43,084 nucleotides of DNA from a virus: the IMG/VR virus record IMGVR_UViG_3300005918_000040, positions 1-43,084 of that record, one strand, 5' to 3'. The notes beneath the pieces were generated by a model. The model ran no database searches, was not told the DNA's origin, and saw nothing but the letters and a program-made list of their open reading frames with translations. The position numbers were made by a program, and so were the translations under genes. This document shows positions 30,791-38,133 of this stretch, piece after piece (within the stretch, counting starts at the first letter, position 1; each line of letters starts with the position of its first letter).

Positions 30791-30949
30791 TTACTTTTGG
30801 ATGGTTCTTCTTTTTTTTCTAACAACTCTTTTTTTGCCGCCAGTCTGACTGCCTGATCCTCTGCCAGGAGCTCTTCCTGATCCTCCACCGCTTCCATCTC
30901 TCGGGCCGTTCGCGTTTCTCGGTGGTCCTGTCGTGTCTCGTCTTGGCAT
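30791..30949 (-). CDS. Gly/Arg-rich basic small protein
   Basis: 52 residues, ATG with AAAAGGAGGTTGTT. It starts MPRRDTTGPPRNANGPRDGS and continues with Gly/Ser/Arg-rich repeats, then a strongly basic end (GKKRVVRKKRRT). The MPRxDxTGP start resembles small DUF5320-like proteins. It may bind nucleic acid or be disordered. Function unknown. Confidence 0.55.
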   Translation of the reverse strand: MPRRDTTGPPRNANGPRDGSGGGSGRAPGRGSGSQTGGKKRVVRKKRRTIQK

Positions 30950-30990
30950 AACAACCTCCTTTTATACTGTTTAAAAGTTAAATTATATTC

Positions 30991-31215
30991 CTATAAGCTG
31001 GGGTGAGAAATCGGATTATCGGATTTCTCCTTTAACCGCAACTCTTTCATTTTATCGCCAATGTGTGTATCAACTAACATCTTAACGCAATACAGATCCC
31101 GTACAACGTCTCCGGATCCACCTCCGTATGTCGTAGCCAGCTTAAGCATTTTGTCTGATATCAAAGAGCACTCTTCAATCAACTTCCCATAATCATAGTC
31201 CTTAGACTCTGCCAT
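30991..31215 (-). CDS. Unknown helical protein
   Basis: 74 residues, ATG after TTTTGGAGATAAATTAAT. Helical (YGKLIEECSLISDKMLKLAT), Gly-rich loop GGGSGD, then another helix. Its start lies just after the structured RNA at 31238-31336. Function unknown. Confidence 0.5.
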   Translation of the reverse strand: MAESKDYDYGKLIEECSLISDKMLKLATTYGGGSGDVVRDLYCVKMLVDTHIGDKMKELRLKEKSDNPISHPSL

Positions 31216-31237
31216 ATTAATTTATCTCCAAAAGTTA

Positions 31238-31336
31238 GGATTGCAGTCCGACTCGTGTCGCATTTCAGGGCTCGTGGGTCAGTACCGCCATGGCCTTGTT
31301 CCAAGGACAACCCGTTTTCACGGGACTACAAAATCC
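31238..31336 (-). ncRNA. Structured intergenic RNA (cloverleaf-like)
   Basis: Minus-strand 99 nt. It is closed by a long helix: GGATT/AATCC plus GTAGTCC/GGACTGC (12 bp with a two-base bulge). Internal hairpins: CCCGT-GAAA-ACGGG with a GNRA loop, CCTTG-GAA-CAAGG, and CGAC-ACGA-GTCG. There is no sensible coding frame. It lies between the stop of the 101-residue gene (31365) and the Shine-Dalgarno site of the 31215 gene. It could act as a riboswitch-like leader or be processed as a separate RNA. Confidence 0.5.
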
Positions 31337-31364
31337 AAAATCATCTTCTCTCCAAAAATGAGGA

Positions 31365-31670
31365 CTACGTCTTACCTAATGCACGGCCTGTGACAACATT
31401 GGGATCACTGGGAGCAGACGGATCAATGATTACCTTCACACCCGGTACAAAAACAAGGGCCTCAGCCACGTTATCGCCCTGCTGTGTAGTTACCTGAACC
31501 ACGCATCCAACACCTGGGATCTCCATGGCTTTTGTTGATTTCATCCAGCCTTCTTCTTTTGAGCTGGCCTTACAAAGCACCTTGAACATATCGCCGTTGC
31601 CAAATGTTACCAGATCAGATACGTTTTTTTTCGCTCCTGACACATCCGAATTATGCAAAGTCTTACTCAT
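31365..31670 (-). CDS. Unknown protein
   Basis: 101 residues from ATG 31670 (AGGAGGTGTATC); the frame is open further upstream without a ribosome site. It has a beta-rich pattern (GNGDMFKVLCKASSKEEGWM, VGCVVQVTTQQGDNVAEALV) and an IDPSAPSDP loop. No family recognised. Confidence 0.55.
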   Translation of the reverse strand: MSKTLHNSDVSGAKKNVSDLVTFGNGDMFKVLCKASSKEEGWMKSTKAMEIPGVGCVVQVTTQQGDNVAEALVFVPGVKVIIDPSAPSDPNVVTGRALGKT

Positions 31671-31692
31671 GATACACCTCCTGTTTAAAAGT

Positions 31693-32070
31693 TTATGTTC
31701 TATGATGTTTCGCGATGACGGCCATAGAGCCTTCAACGCACTTACTACATATATACCCGTTTGCGCCTTTAACTAGATATTCGACCTCATTTTTAGGCTT
31801 CAGACAAAAATTACAAACGAGTTCACCTTCGTTTTTAGTTTCTGAATAAAAATCCTTTAGTTCAAACGAAAGAGGTTCCCAGTAATCCTCGGTCTTATTG
31901 TGGGCATCTGACGAGCGTGAGACAGACGCATCAGGGTTAAGATAATATCTGGTCCGGCCTTCTGCAACATACGGCTGGTTGGTTGATAGATCCTGAAATA
32001 GCCTACGAACGTATTTGCCGTTAAACTTAACATAGTTTCTGCCGAATAAATAATGAAATATGCGCCACAT
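31693..32070 (-). CDS. Protein with C-terminal ClpX-type zinc finger
   Basis: 125 residues from ATG 32070 (AAAGGTG upstream; GTG 32079 overlaps that site). The C-terminus CNFCLKPKNEVEYLVKGANG, YICSKCVE is a four-cysteine finger of the type found at the N-terminus of ClpX. The N-terminal half resembles small phage proteins with FGRNYVKFNGKYVRRLFQDL. It might compete for ClpX substrates or adaptors; this is inference. Confidence 0.6.
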   Translation of the reverse strand: MWRIFHYLFGRNYVKFNGKYVRRLFQDLSTNQPYVAEGRTRYYLNPDASVSRSSDAHNKTEDYWEPLSFELKDFYSETKNEGELVCNFCLKPKNEVEYLVKGANGYICSKCVEGSMAVIAKHHRT

Positions 32071-32082
32071 ATTAATCACCTT

Positions 32083-32475
32083 TTAATGGTTATTCATATA
32101 ATACGCTGCCCGAAGAAGATCGAAAAAGACTTGAGCGCCATTCGCCTTGACCAACCTCCTGACAGCGTTTAGAGACTTCCACTGGCCTGCATCAAACGTG
32201 AGATCTTTATCGTTAAAAAGAGGCACGAAGATTGTTTTTTCAGGGCGTTTATTAGAATCGTCAACAACTTCCGCGGTCGCATACACCCCGGTCATTCTCG
32301 GCGTTATTACATAAAGACAAAAATCACACGCTTCACGCTGCCGTAGCTCTTCGACCATACAAGCTGGAGTCCAATCGTCTACAACCGGATTAAAATAATC
32401 AATTTGCAGTACAGGGATGATCCTATCACGCCAATCAGACTCGTTACACGTTCCTCCTAAAAATACTTTTTTCAT
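32083..32475 (-). CDS. Nucleoside 2-deoxyribosyltransferase-like protein
   Basis: 130 residues from ATG 32475 (AACTTTTAGGGGGAATTT upstream); the frame is open earlier without a site. KVFLGGTCNESDWRDRIIPV, then DYFNPVVDDWT, REACDFCLYVITPRMTGVYA and AEVVDDSNKRPEKTIFV fit the family (Rossmann-like, SxTN/GGTC start, E/D catalytic site in the TGVYATAEV region). Such phage enzymes may salvage nucleosides or hydrolyse modified nucleotides. Substrate unknown. Confidence 0.7.
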   Translation of the reverse strand: MKKVFLGGTCNESDWRDRIIPVLQIDYFNPVVDDWTPACMVEELRQREACDFCLYVITPRMTGVYATAEVVDDSNKRPEKTIFVPLFNDKDLTFDAGQWKSLNAVRRLVKANGAQVFFDLLRAAYYMNNH

Positions 32476-32503
32476 TATTAAATTCCCCCTAAAAGTTAGG
32501 TTA

Positions 32504-32740
32504 TTAACCGATAGTAACCCAAACCCCACACCGCTTAGCCAGTTCTATGATAAGATCTGCCACCAAAACCTCCTCCACCTCAAACCTTGGAGCATTGACA
32601 AGTCTTATTGCATGCTGGAGGTCAGGGATGACCACCTTTGCCTCACCACCAATAAACGGAGTCGTATCCCCTTCAGGCCGTGAACGGTCTGCACAATCAA
32701 TCATTTCTGACGCAGTTTCTATGACTATCTTTGTTTTCAT
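32504..32740 (-). CDS. Unknown protein
   Basis: 78 residues, ATG after AAGGAGGTTTT. Alpha/beta with IVIETASEMIDCADRSRPEG and VLVADLIIELAKRCGVWVTI. No motif recognised. Confidence 0.5.
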   Translation of the reverse strand: MKTKIVIETASEMIDCADRSRPEGDTTPFIGGEAKVVIPDLQHAIRLVNAPRFEVEEVLVADLIIELAKRCGVWVTIG

Positions 32741-32777
32741 AAAACCTCCTTCTTCTTTTAATTGTTAGACATCGTTG

Positions 32778-32903
32778 CTACATTAACCTGAACCCTTTGA
32801 CGATCATTGACGCGTATATTTTTGCAGACTTCCAGCTGCCGCCATGAACAAAGAATCTTAGTGTAAGCCAATATATTTGTATTTTTGTTTTTATGAACTT
32901 CAT
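32778..32903 (-). CDS. Small basic protein
   Basis: 41 residues, ATG 32903 with ATGGAGAGCTGT upstream. Basic with aromatic residues (KFIKTKIQIYWLTLRFFVHG). Function unknown; included because the ribosome site is good and the gap is otherwise empty. Confidence 0.4.
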   Translation of the reverse strand: MKFIKTKIQIYWLTLRFFVHGGSWKSAKIYASMIVKGFRLM

Positions 32904-32926
32904 ACAGCTCTCCATGTGACGGTTAA

Positions 32927-33232
32927 TCAGCCGTTAAAAACACCGTGCCCAACAGAGCAGAGCGGAAGATGGAAAATACCTGCATGTGCACCGCAAACGT
33001 GACATTGCCTTACGTCATCCGAATCACCGGGACGGCGGTTCCAATCCGCAGCCATGCGTTCTTTTTCTACATACATCCATACATAATTATGAAGATCTCT
33101 TTTTAGAACATCTGCCGGCAAATAAAAAATGCATAAATTATTAGAACAACCAACGCCGTATTTTGCTTCAAAGCGTTTTCTCTCAACGCATCTTGGTTTG
33201 CTGCCGCAGGACGGACAATTTTTTAATTTCAT
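32927..33232 (-). CDS. Lar-like restriction alleviation protein with extra zinc site
   Basis: 101 residues. CPSCGSKPRC (6-15), CSNNLC (about 29-34) and the end motif AADWNRRPGD follow the Lar pattern (CPFCG...C..C....WNRR), a zinc-ribbon protein that modulates type I restriction. A second half adds CHVCGAHAGIFHLPLC, uncommon in Lar, suggesting an extra zinc site. It would complement the early ArdC-like and methyltransferase proteins. The function is from the family, not shown here. Confidence 0.65.
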   Translation of the reverse strand: MKLKNCPSCGSKPRCVERKRFEAKYGVGCSNNLCIFYLPADVLKRDLHNYVWMYVEKERMAADWNRRPGDSDDVRQCHVCGAHAGIFHLPLCSVGHGVFNG

Positions 33233-33504
33233 TTAACACATTCCCACATGAGTTTCATGGCAGTCGCTCTGGTTTTTCTAATCTGCTCGTTTAATATTTT
33301 TAAAGCCTCGTCATCTACCCCGAAACCTACAGGTTCAAAATCACCGTCGTAAGCAATAGAATTACCGTATTCCTTGATCTCTATCTTCATTGGCGGTGGT
33401 GGCTCGAGCTCGACAAGGATGTAATCATCTGGTTTTTTATCAAAAACAGATTTAGGTACCAGCACCAGGGCAGCAATGGCTTTTAAAAATGTACGTCGTT
33501 TCAT
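33229..33504 (-). CDS. Small protein with Tat-type signal peptide
   Basis: 91 residues. The N-terminus MKRRTFLKAIAALVLVP is a textbook twin-arginine signal (RRTFLK plus hydrophobic core). The rest is soluble with a helical end (DDEALKILNEQIRKTRATAM). It would be exported folded if the host has a Tat system. Similar short Tat-signal proteins occur in phage genomes with unknown function. The stop overlaps the next start. Confidence 0.65.
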   Translation of the reverse strand: MKRRTFLKAIAALVLVPKSVFDKKPDDYILVELEPPPPMKIEIKEYGNSIAYDGDFEPVGFGVDDEALKILNEQIRKTRATAMKLMWECVK

Positions 33505-33725
33505 TTTCCTTTACCAAATAAAAAAGTTACGGTTATACGCCCGGATCCAAGTTGATCCACAAGGGCCGTTCTCCAGCCTTTTACCTTATACACACGACTA
33601 ATATAATGGTGGTCCGGATCATGAGGATGCTCATAGAACAGTCTCTTCCACCAGACAAAGTAAAACAAGGGGACTAGCAACCGTTGCCATTTACCAGATG
33701 GATATCTGACAGGGATGTTTTTCAT
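33501..33725 (-). CDS. Unknown protein
   Basis: 74 residues. Basic and aromatic (LLVPLFYFVWWKRLFYEHPH) with a C-terminal FGKGK. It overlaps both neighbouring genes by 4 nt. Possibly membrane-associated; unknown. Confidence 0.5.
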   Translation of the reverse strand: MKNIPVRYPSGKWQRLLVPLFYFVWWKRLFYEHPHDPDHHYISRVYKVKGWRTALVDQLGSGRITVTFLFGKGK

Positions 33726-34090
33726 TCGCCTTTACCTGTGATCTTAATTTCTTCTTTGCTCCAGTCCACATAAATTCTTTCTTTATCCTCTGTCCATTTC
33801 ACAGGCCTTCGCTCTGTGGATCCGTCCGGATAATGGATAGTAACCCCATCACAGTCAAAAGCATAAGCCCACAGGCCCTTACGAGGCGTGAATGCAGGAA
33901 GCTTGGCGAAGATATCACCTGAAATCGGAGCAGCCTCATCGATCCATAGCATCTCACTTTTAATACCGTGACCGTCAGATTCGGACTTTATTAAAAACGT
34001 TGAACCACAGGCCCTGCATCTGAGCTTATGATAGATATTTTTTCGATAGAGTTGTATAATTTCACAAGTAAGACATTTATATGGGATCAT
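33722..34090 (-). CDS. Zinc-ribbon protein
   Basis: 122 residues. YKCLTC (about 4-9) and LRCRACGS (about 23-30) form a zinc ribbon at the N-terminus. The rest is beta-rich with DGVTIHYPDGSTERRPVKWT. It ends EIKITGKGE, a tail encoded by the same approximately 25-bp sequence as the end of the upstream gene. Function unknown. Confidence 0.55.
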   Translation of the reverse strand: MIPYKCLTCEIIQLYRKNIYHKLRCRACGSTFLIKSESDGHGIKSEMLWIDEAAPISGDIFAKLPAFTPRKGLWAYAFDCDGVTIHYPDGSTERRPVKWTEDKERIYVDWSKEEIKITGKGE

Positions 34091-34377
34091 TCGCCTTTAC
34101 CTATGATCTTAATTTCTTGCCATATGTTGGACTGCAAATCTACCGGGAGTTCTTCGATACTCGCTCCTGGCTTTAAAACCACCACTAAAAACTCCGGATC
34201 ATAACCGTCAATTACTTCAAGTTGCGCAGAACGCTTATCGGGGTCTTCAGATTCTTCGTACACGATCTCATATACTTTTTTATCGTGATGGCAGTAGCTC
34301 TTGTAAATCGCGTCGGATATTATATACCCGAGATCTCCGTAGTTTTCTGATTGAATATCTATGACTATGACCTTCAT
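34087..34377 (-). CDS. Unknown protein
   Basis: 96 residues, alpha/beta (KVIVIDIQSENYGDLGYIIS), acidic. It ends EIKIIGKGE. Its last bases (about 34089-34117) match those of the next gene's end at 33724-33752, including the AAAGGCGAATGA junction that serves as ribosome site for the following ATG. Confidence 0.5.
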   Translation of the reverse strand: MKVIVIDIQSENYGDLGYIISDAIYKSYCHHDKKVYEIVYEESEDPDKRSAQLEVIDGYDPEFLVVVLKPGASIEELPVDLQSNIWQEIKIIGKGE

Positions 34378-34859
34378 ATCGTATCCTTTTTCTTAGGGCG
34401 TCTATATCGCGCCATATGATGTTTTTTACACCTTCCCTGGTGTCCTCTAAACCCGCTACGGTTTTTATAGAACTCCGATAACGGCCGTGGGTTCTCGCTC
34501 ATTAAACAGTCAGGACAGTGTTTATATCCTTCCTTAACAGCTCCCTCACGGTTTAAATTATGAACGTATTTAGCAGGTCGTAAAGCTGATCGAGCCATGG
34601 ATCCTTTCGGTCTTGGACAAAGCGGTTCGTCGGATGCAGCGAGCTTCTTTCTGTATTTTCGAGGATGAGCGATACTGCCTGCCAGTTCTTCGAGCGTGAT
34701 CATGTCGTTACCGCGCAAGAACTGCTCAGGCAGTTTATACTCAGGGTCTTCCACAATACGGACGTAATACACACGTGCTTCACATATGGTAGAACACGGC
34801 TCATGGCCTTTATCCGCTTTTTCATATCTGCATCCTAAACAAAAACTCTTCACCATCAT
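34374..34859 (-). CDS. Cysteine-rich phage protein, possible endonuclease-like zinc domain
   Basis: 161 residues. An N-terminal CLGC (8-11) plus further cysteines, then a C-terminal CPDCLM...LSEFYKNRSGFRGHQGRCKK block. The latter resembles a phage zinc domain (CxxC...FYK...CKxC) found near Endonuclease VII-like or HNH proteins, but the catalytic residues are not obvious. Function uncertain. Confidence 0.5.
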   Translation of the reverse strand: MMVKSFCLGCRYEKADKGHEPCSTICEARVYYVRIVEDPEYKLPEQFLRGNDMITLEELAGSIAHPRKYRKKLAASDEPLCPRPKGSMARSALRPAKYVHNLNREGAVKEGYKHCPDCLMSENPRPLSEFYKNRSGFRGHQGRCKKHHMARYRRPKKKDTI

Positions 34860-35512
34860 TCTTTAATCTGACCTCCATCCGATATAATAGCGAGAACAGT
34901 CTTTATATTATCAACCACGCCCTCAGTTATTTCATAATAAAAAGGACTGCCGTTCTTAATAATATAAGGCTTACTTAGCGCTCTTGCTGATATCAGACCG
35001 TGAAGCATCTTCTTAACGTCATGCAGGCGCATTAAACCCCTGTGGTCAGCATTATCTTTTAACGATACCTCTTTTAATTTATCATGTGCTAATTGAGCGT
35101 AATGAGATATCTTAAGCATATCCCTTAACTGATCCTCAAAACCTCGGGCGTTGCTTCCGAACCTGTCGCAGTACCTTCGTATCGCGTCAATACATTGCTG
35201 AGCAGTCCACGATTGAACCTGATCAGTGGTGCCATCCTCGCTTTCGTATTGTTTTCTGGTATACGATTCGATATGGTCTTCCACTCTTTTAGAGTACTTT
35301 ACCCAGTCACCTCTCCGGTCTAATTTTGCTGCCGGCGGATTTGCCTGGCTGAGCATATCTGTGAGGAACTCATCAGATGATAATCTCAGTTCTTCTCTCC
35401 GGTTGATTATACCGTCTGCCTCTTCCAACACTTCATTCATTTTATCTGCGGTTGTTGTTCGCTGCGTGGTCGATATTTCTTGTTTTTTAAAAAGTTCGTT
35501 ACCTGCTACCAT
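34856..35512 (-). CDS. Unknown helical protein
   Basis: 218 residues, mostly helical and charged (MNEVLEEADGIINRREELRL; AQQCIDAIRRYCDRFGSNAR). No motif I can assign. It overlaps its neighbour by 4 nt. Confidence 0.5.
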   Translation of the reverse strand: MVAGNELFKKQEISTTQRTTTADKMNEVLEEADGIINRREELRLSSDEFLTDMLSQANPPAAKLDRRGDWVKYSKRVEDHIESYTRKQYESEDGTTDQVQSWTAQQCIDAIRRYCDRFGSNARGFEDQLRDMLKISHYAQLAHDKLKEVSLKDNADHRGLMRLHDVKKMLHGLISARALSKPYIIKNGSPFYYEITEGVVDNIKTVLAIISDGGQIKE

Positions 35513-35527
35513 TATTGCACCTCTTGT

Positions 35528-35746
35528 TTAAGGTTTTTGAATGTGGGTGTTGCCAGGAGCTACAACGACCCTTTCGACAATGCTCGGCCTTATCTCTCCA
35601 GCCATTTGTCTTAACACGTCCAGCTGAGCATGCTCCAATACACCCAGGAGTTCTAAGGCATCGAACCCACTATTTGTACGAGATAGACGCATCTTGCCCT
35701 TCTGCTCATAGTCATCATCTACCTCAATAATATATCTTTTTATCAT
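35528..35746 (-). CDS. Unknown protein
   Basis: 72 residues. MIKRYIIEVDDDYEQKGKMR then a helical second half. Possibly a small helper; no family recognised. Confidence 0.45.
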   Translation of the reverse strand: MIKRYIIEVDDDYEQKGKMRLSRTNSGFDALELLGVLEHAQLDVLRQMAGEIRPSIVERVVVAPGNTHIQKP

Positions 35747-35779
35747 CGGTTCTTCTATTTTGTTTTAAGATTAATGAAG

Positions 35780-36226
35780 TTATTGATTTCTTTCTTCTGC
35801 AAACGGATCCACAAAGCCGTATATATTATCTCGAGACCGAAACGGCCGGACTTTTATATATGCGTTCCTCTTAATGGCAGCCTGAACCGTTACGTTATCA
35901 CTTCCGCCACCAGACGCGCCAATAGAAAGATAACTGTCAAGGCAATACTCAACATGGATGATCCGGCTGCAATCTAATCTTGAGTTCCAAAATACAAGAT
36001 ATCCTTCTTCCGGCATGCTCTCTGAATTCATAGCCGATTCAATAAATCTACCCTGAAGCATATTTGCATTCCAATCACCTGACCTTGGAAGCATGCCAAC
36101 TGATTTTAATATCTCGATACAAAACCCGGAGCAATCAAACCCGGCTACCGGATCGTCACCGCCCCAAATATACGGTTGGCCGAGGAAATGCCAGGCGATT
36201 TTTGTGCATGTTTCTATTTTCGTCAT
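35780..36226 (-). CDS. Endolysin, NlpC/P60-type peptidase
   Basis: 148 residues from ATG 36226 (AAAGGTGGGTAAA; the earlier GTG overlaps this site). YIWGGDDPVAGFDCSGFC carries the catalytic Cys (C32) in the typical (G)-x-D-C-S-G context; IIHVEYCLD and the YLSIGASGGG segment supply the His region. It would cleave peptidoglycan stem peptides. It lacks a signal peptide, so a holin is needed; candidates lie upstream (39080-39316, 38386-38871). Confidence 0.8.
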   Translation of the reverse strand: MTKIETCTKIAWHFLGQPYIWGGDDPVAGFDCSGFCIEILKSVGMLPRSGDWNANMLQGRFIESAMNSESMPEEGYLVFWNSRLDCSRIIHVEYCLDSYLSIGASGGGSDNVTVQAAIKRNAYIKVRPFRSRDNIYGFVDPFAEERNQ

Positions 36227-36244
36227 TTTACCCACCTTTATTGT

Positions 36245-36523
36245 TTAATGAAAAGTCCGTTTAAACATATAATGTAAATTAACACCTTCAGAAATAGCCT
36301 TTCTAAGATTAAAGTTTTCAACCATCATACTGACCGTGCCAGAGTCCTCAGTATCAATGGCTCGCATAAACCGCTCGCGAACGTCTGCATCCGCTTTAAA
36401 CTCAGGATAACAGCACGAATAATCAGGGCAGCATATCCCCTGAAAATCATGAACGGATTTACCGCTAACCCATAATTTTATCTGCTCATACGGGTCAATA
36501 CTTGGGTTTACATCATTTTTCAT
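36245..36523 (-). CDS. Conserved phage protein with CCPDYSCC motif
   Basis: 92 residues. VHDFQGICCPDYSCCYPEFK resembles a widespread phage motif (CCPDFSCC.P). Acidic second half. Function unknown. Confidence 0.6.
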   Translation of the reverse strand: MKNDVNPSIDPYEQIKLWVSGKSVHDFQGICCPDYSCCYPEFKADADVRERFMRAIDTEDSGTVSMMVENFNLRKAISEGVNLHYMFKRTFH

Positions 36524-37151
36524 TATCTACCGGCCTTCTAATTAAATATATAAACTCCCAGTAATTATCCATCACGACTTTAACAGCTCCTGGATCGTCT
36601 TTAAAAAAATACTCACTAAGGGCTGTATTGATATTGCCGTTTGATCTTTTCCATATAATACCCCACACGAATCCTGCTGATTTAATATTGTTTTCGTAAT
36701 GAAACAAATCCTTTGCTTGTAATATTATCCCGGCGTTTACCAGCTCTTCTACAAACCCAATAGGAATAGCACATAAACCAGTCGCACGATTCTTTCCAAA
36801 CCACGATTGCTGATATCCAGACCGTGACGCCAAAGCAAGAATAAACAACGGATGATCCGTACCCATGGCAGACAATACTATTTTATTACAGGTCTTGTAT
36901 GGAGTTCTGGCTGCTTTATTATATATACTGTCCGTTAAAGATACCTGGATTTTAGTTAATGACTCCAGTCTTTTTTCTTGATGCTTGTACAAAAAATATC
37001 CAGCACCAAAAAAAAGAGCGAGCAATATAGTAACGAGGGATAAAAGGACAATGAGGCGTTTTGCTGTAACCCGGATGACTTTATGCTTTATTATACCGTT
37101 TAATGTGCTGCTTAACTTATCAAGATCCGCTTTGCTGGTTTTTTTAGCCAT
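36513..37151 (-). CDS. Membrane-anchored transglycosylase-like protein, catalytic Glu apparently missing
   Basis: 212 residues with an N-terminal transmembrane helix (about 33-54: LIVLLSLVTILLALFFGAGY). The C-terminal domain follows the lytic transglycosylase fold: PLFILALASRSGYQQSW, then ATGLCAIPIGFVEEL (GxMQI-like) and NGNINTALSEYFF (AYN/GxG-like). The catalytic Glu position of the usual ESxF/Y motif reads RSGY, so activity is doubtful. It lies beside the endolysin. It may be a cell-wall-binding spanin-like or a degenerate enzyme. Confidence 0.55.
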   Translation of the reverse strand: MAKKTSKADLDKLSSTLNGIIKHKVIRVTAKRLIVLLSLVTILLALFFGAGYFLYKHQEKRLESLTKIQVSLTDSIYNKAARTPYKTCNKIVLSAMGTDHPLFILALASRSGYQQSWFGKNRATGLCAIPIGFVEELVNAGIILQAKDLFHYENNIKSAGFVWGIIWKRSNGNINTALSEYFFKDDPGAVKVVMDNYWEFIYLIRRPVDNEK

Positions 37152-37169
37152 GACACTCCTTGTAAACTT

Positions 37170-37853
37170 TTATTCTTCCTCTCTTAAAAGATCTATCAGG
37201 TTCTTAATTAATGTTTTAATCTTAGCATAAGGTACGAGCTCGTAATCATTTTCCTTAATAAACGATATAGAACCGTGCAATAAGTTATATACGTCATAAA
37301 ACTGTTTTTTAGTTATTGGGGATAAGTTCTCATCATCGGTTGGAGAAACATCAAGCACATCCGACCCTATAATTACATCTTCTTTTGGAGGTTTTTCTTT
37401 TTCGGCAGGGGCAGTTGGTTTTTCGTTTAATACGGCAGAAACAAAAGTTTTTACAAGGTCTCCGGTGATCGTAACTTCCGGGCTTTGTTCAACGCATTTT
37501 TCCCAGGTTTCTTTTTGAAGAGGTCCGCCGAGAGGGATAAGGGCTCTGACCTGTTTTTCGTTAGTAGGAAGAACCGGGCATCCTTTAAGGTTTTGTAAAG
37601 TCTCATGAGCGAGTATCAACTGATACGCCCTTGCTCTGCCTATGCCCCACTTATCATTAGCGTACTGTTCGAATGTATTACACTCACTCCTGAATAGTCT
37701 TTCGTCCCTGATACCCTTAAGCGCCTCACCGACTTTAAACGGTGCCATGGCAGCTTCTTCTATCATGTTTTCATAGACTCTTTTTCTATTCAGATCATGA
37801 CTTGATAACTCTTTTGCTTCTACTTCACTTTTTCCTGCGCCTGATTCATCCAC
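37170..37853 (-). CDS. ParB/DUF-like phage protein with RAYQLI motif
   Basis: 227 residues. GEALKGIRDERLFRSECNTF, EQYANDKWGIGRARAYQLIL and LPTNEKQVRALIPL match a helix-turn-helix domain seen in plasmid and phage proteins that regulate partition or replication. The C-terminal half is low-complexity then helical. Function uncertain. Confidence 0.6.
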   Translation of the reverse strand: MDESGAGKSEVEAKELSSHDLNRKRVYENMIEEAAMAPFKVGEALKGIRDERLFRSECNTFEQYANDKWGIGRARAYQLILAHETLQNLKGCPVLPTNEKQVRALIPLGGPLQKETWEKCVEQSPEVTITGDLVKTFVSAVLNEKPTAPAEKEKPPKEDVIIGSDVLDVSPTDDENLSPITKKQFYDVYNLLHGSISFIKENDYELVPYAKIKTLIKNLIDLLREEE

Positions 37854-37868
37854 GATTCACCCTCCGAT

Positions 37869-38126
37869 TTAAGATTTAAACATATCCTCATGCGGTATGC
37901 CAAGCTCCATGGCTATCGCTTTTTGTATATATTTTGTAGATCGTATATCCGAAAGAACCTTTGTAAAAGTAGACTCATCAATCCTTCCGCAGGCGTGTTT
38001 CTTGCCGATATCGTCAGATAAGCTCTTTTGGGTGTGCCCGGCCAGAGCGATGACCGCCCTTCTGATTCTCAGCTCAGAATAGCCCAAGCCCCTTAAGAAC
38101 ATATATGCTTTATGATGCTTAGTCAT
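37869..38126 (-). CDS. XRE/Ner-like transcriptional regulator
   Basis: 85 residues from ATG 38126. A longer frame starts at a TTG that is the first half of the -35 box, so it cannot be the true start. QKSLSDDIGKKHACGRIDES, TFTKVLSDIRSTKYIQKAIA, then MELGIPHEDMF fit a Ner/XRE-type helix-turn-helix (QxxLAxxLGxxxxTVSxxIxGxxxSxxIxxAIAxxLGIPxExLF). It is a good candidate for the phage's lifestyle repressor; its operator may be the palindrome at 38181-38210. Confidence 0.65.
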   Translation of the reverse strand: MTKHHKAYMFLRGLGYSELRIRRAVIALAGHTQKSLSDDIGKKHACGRIDESTFTKVLSDIRSTKYIQKAIAMELGIPHEDMFKS

Positions 38127-38133
38127 ATTAAGC

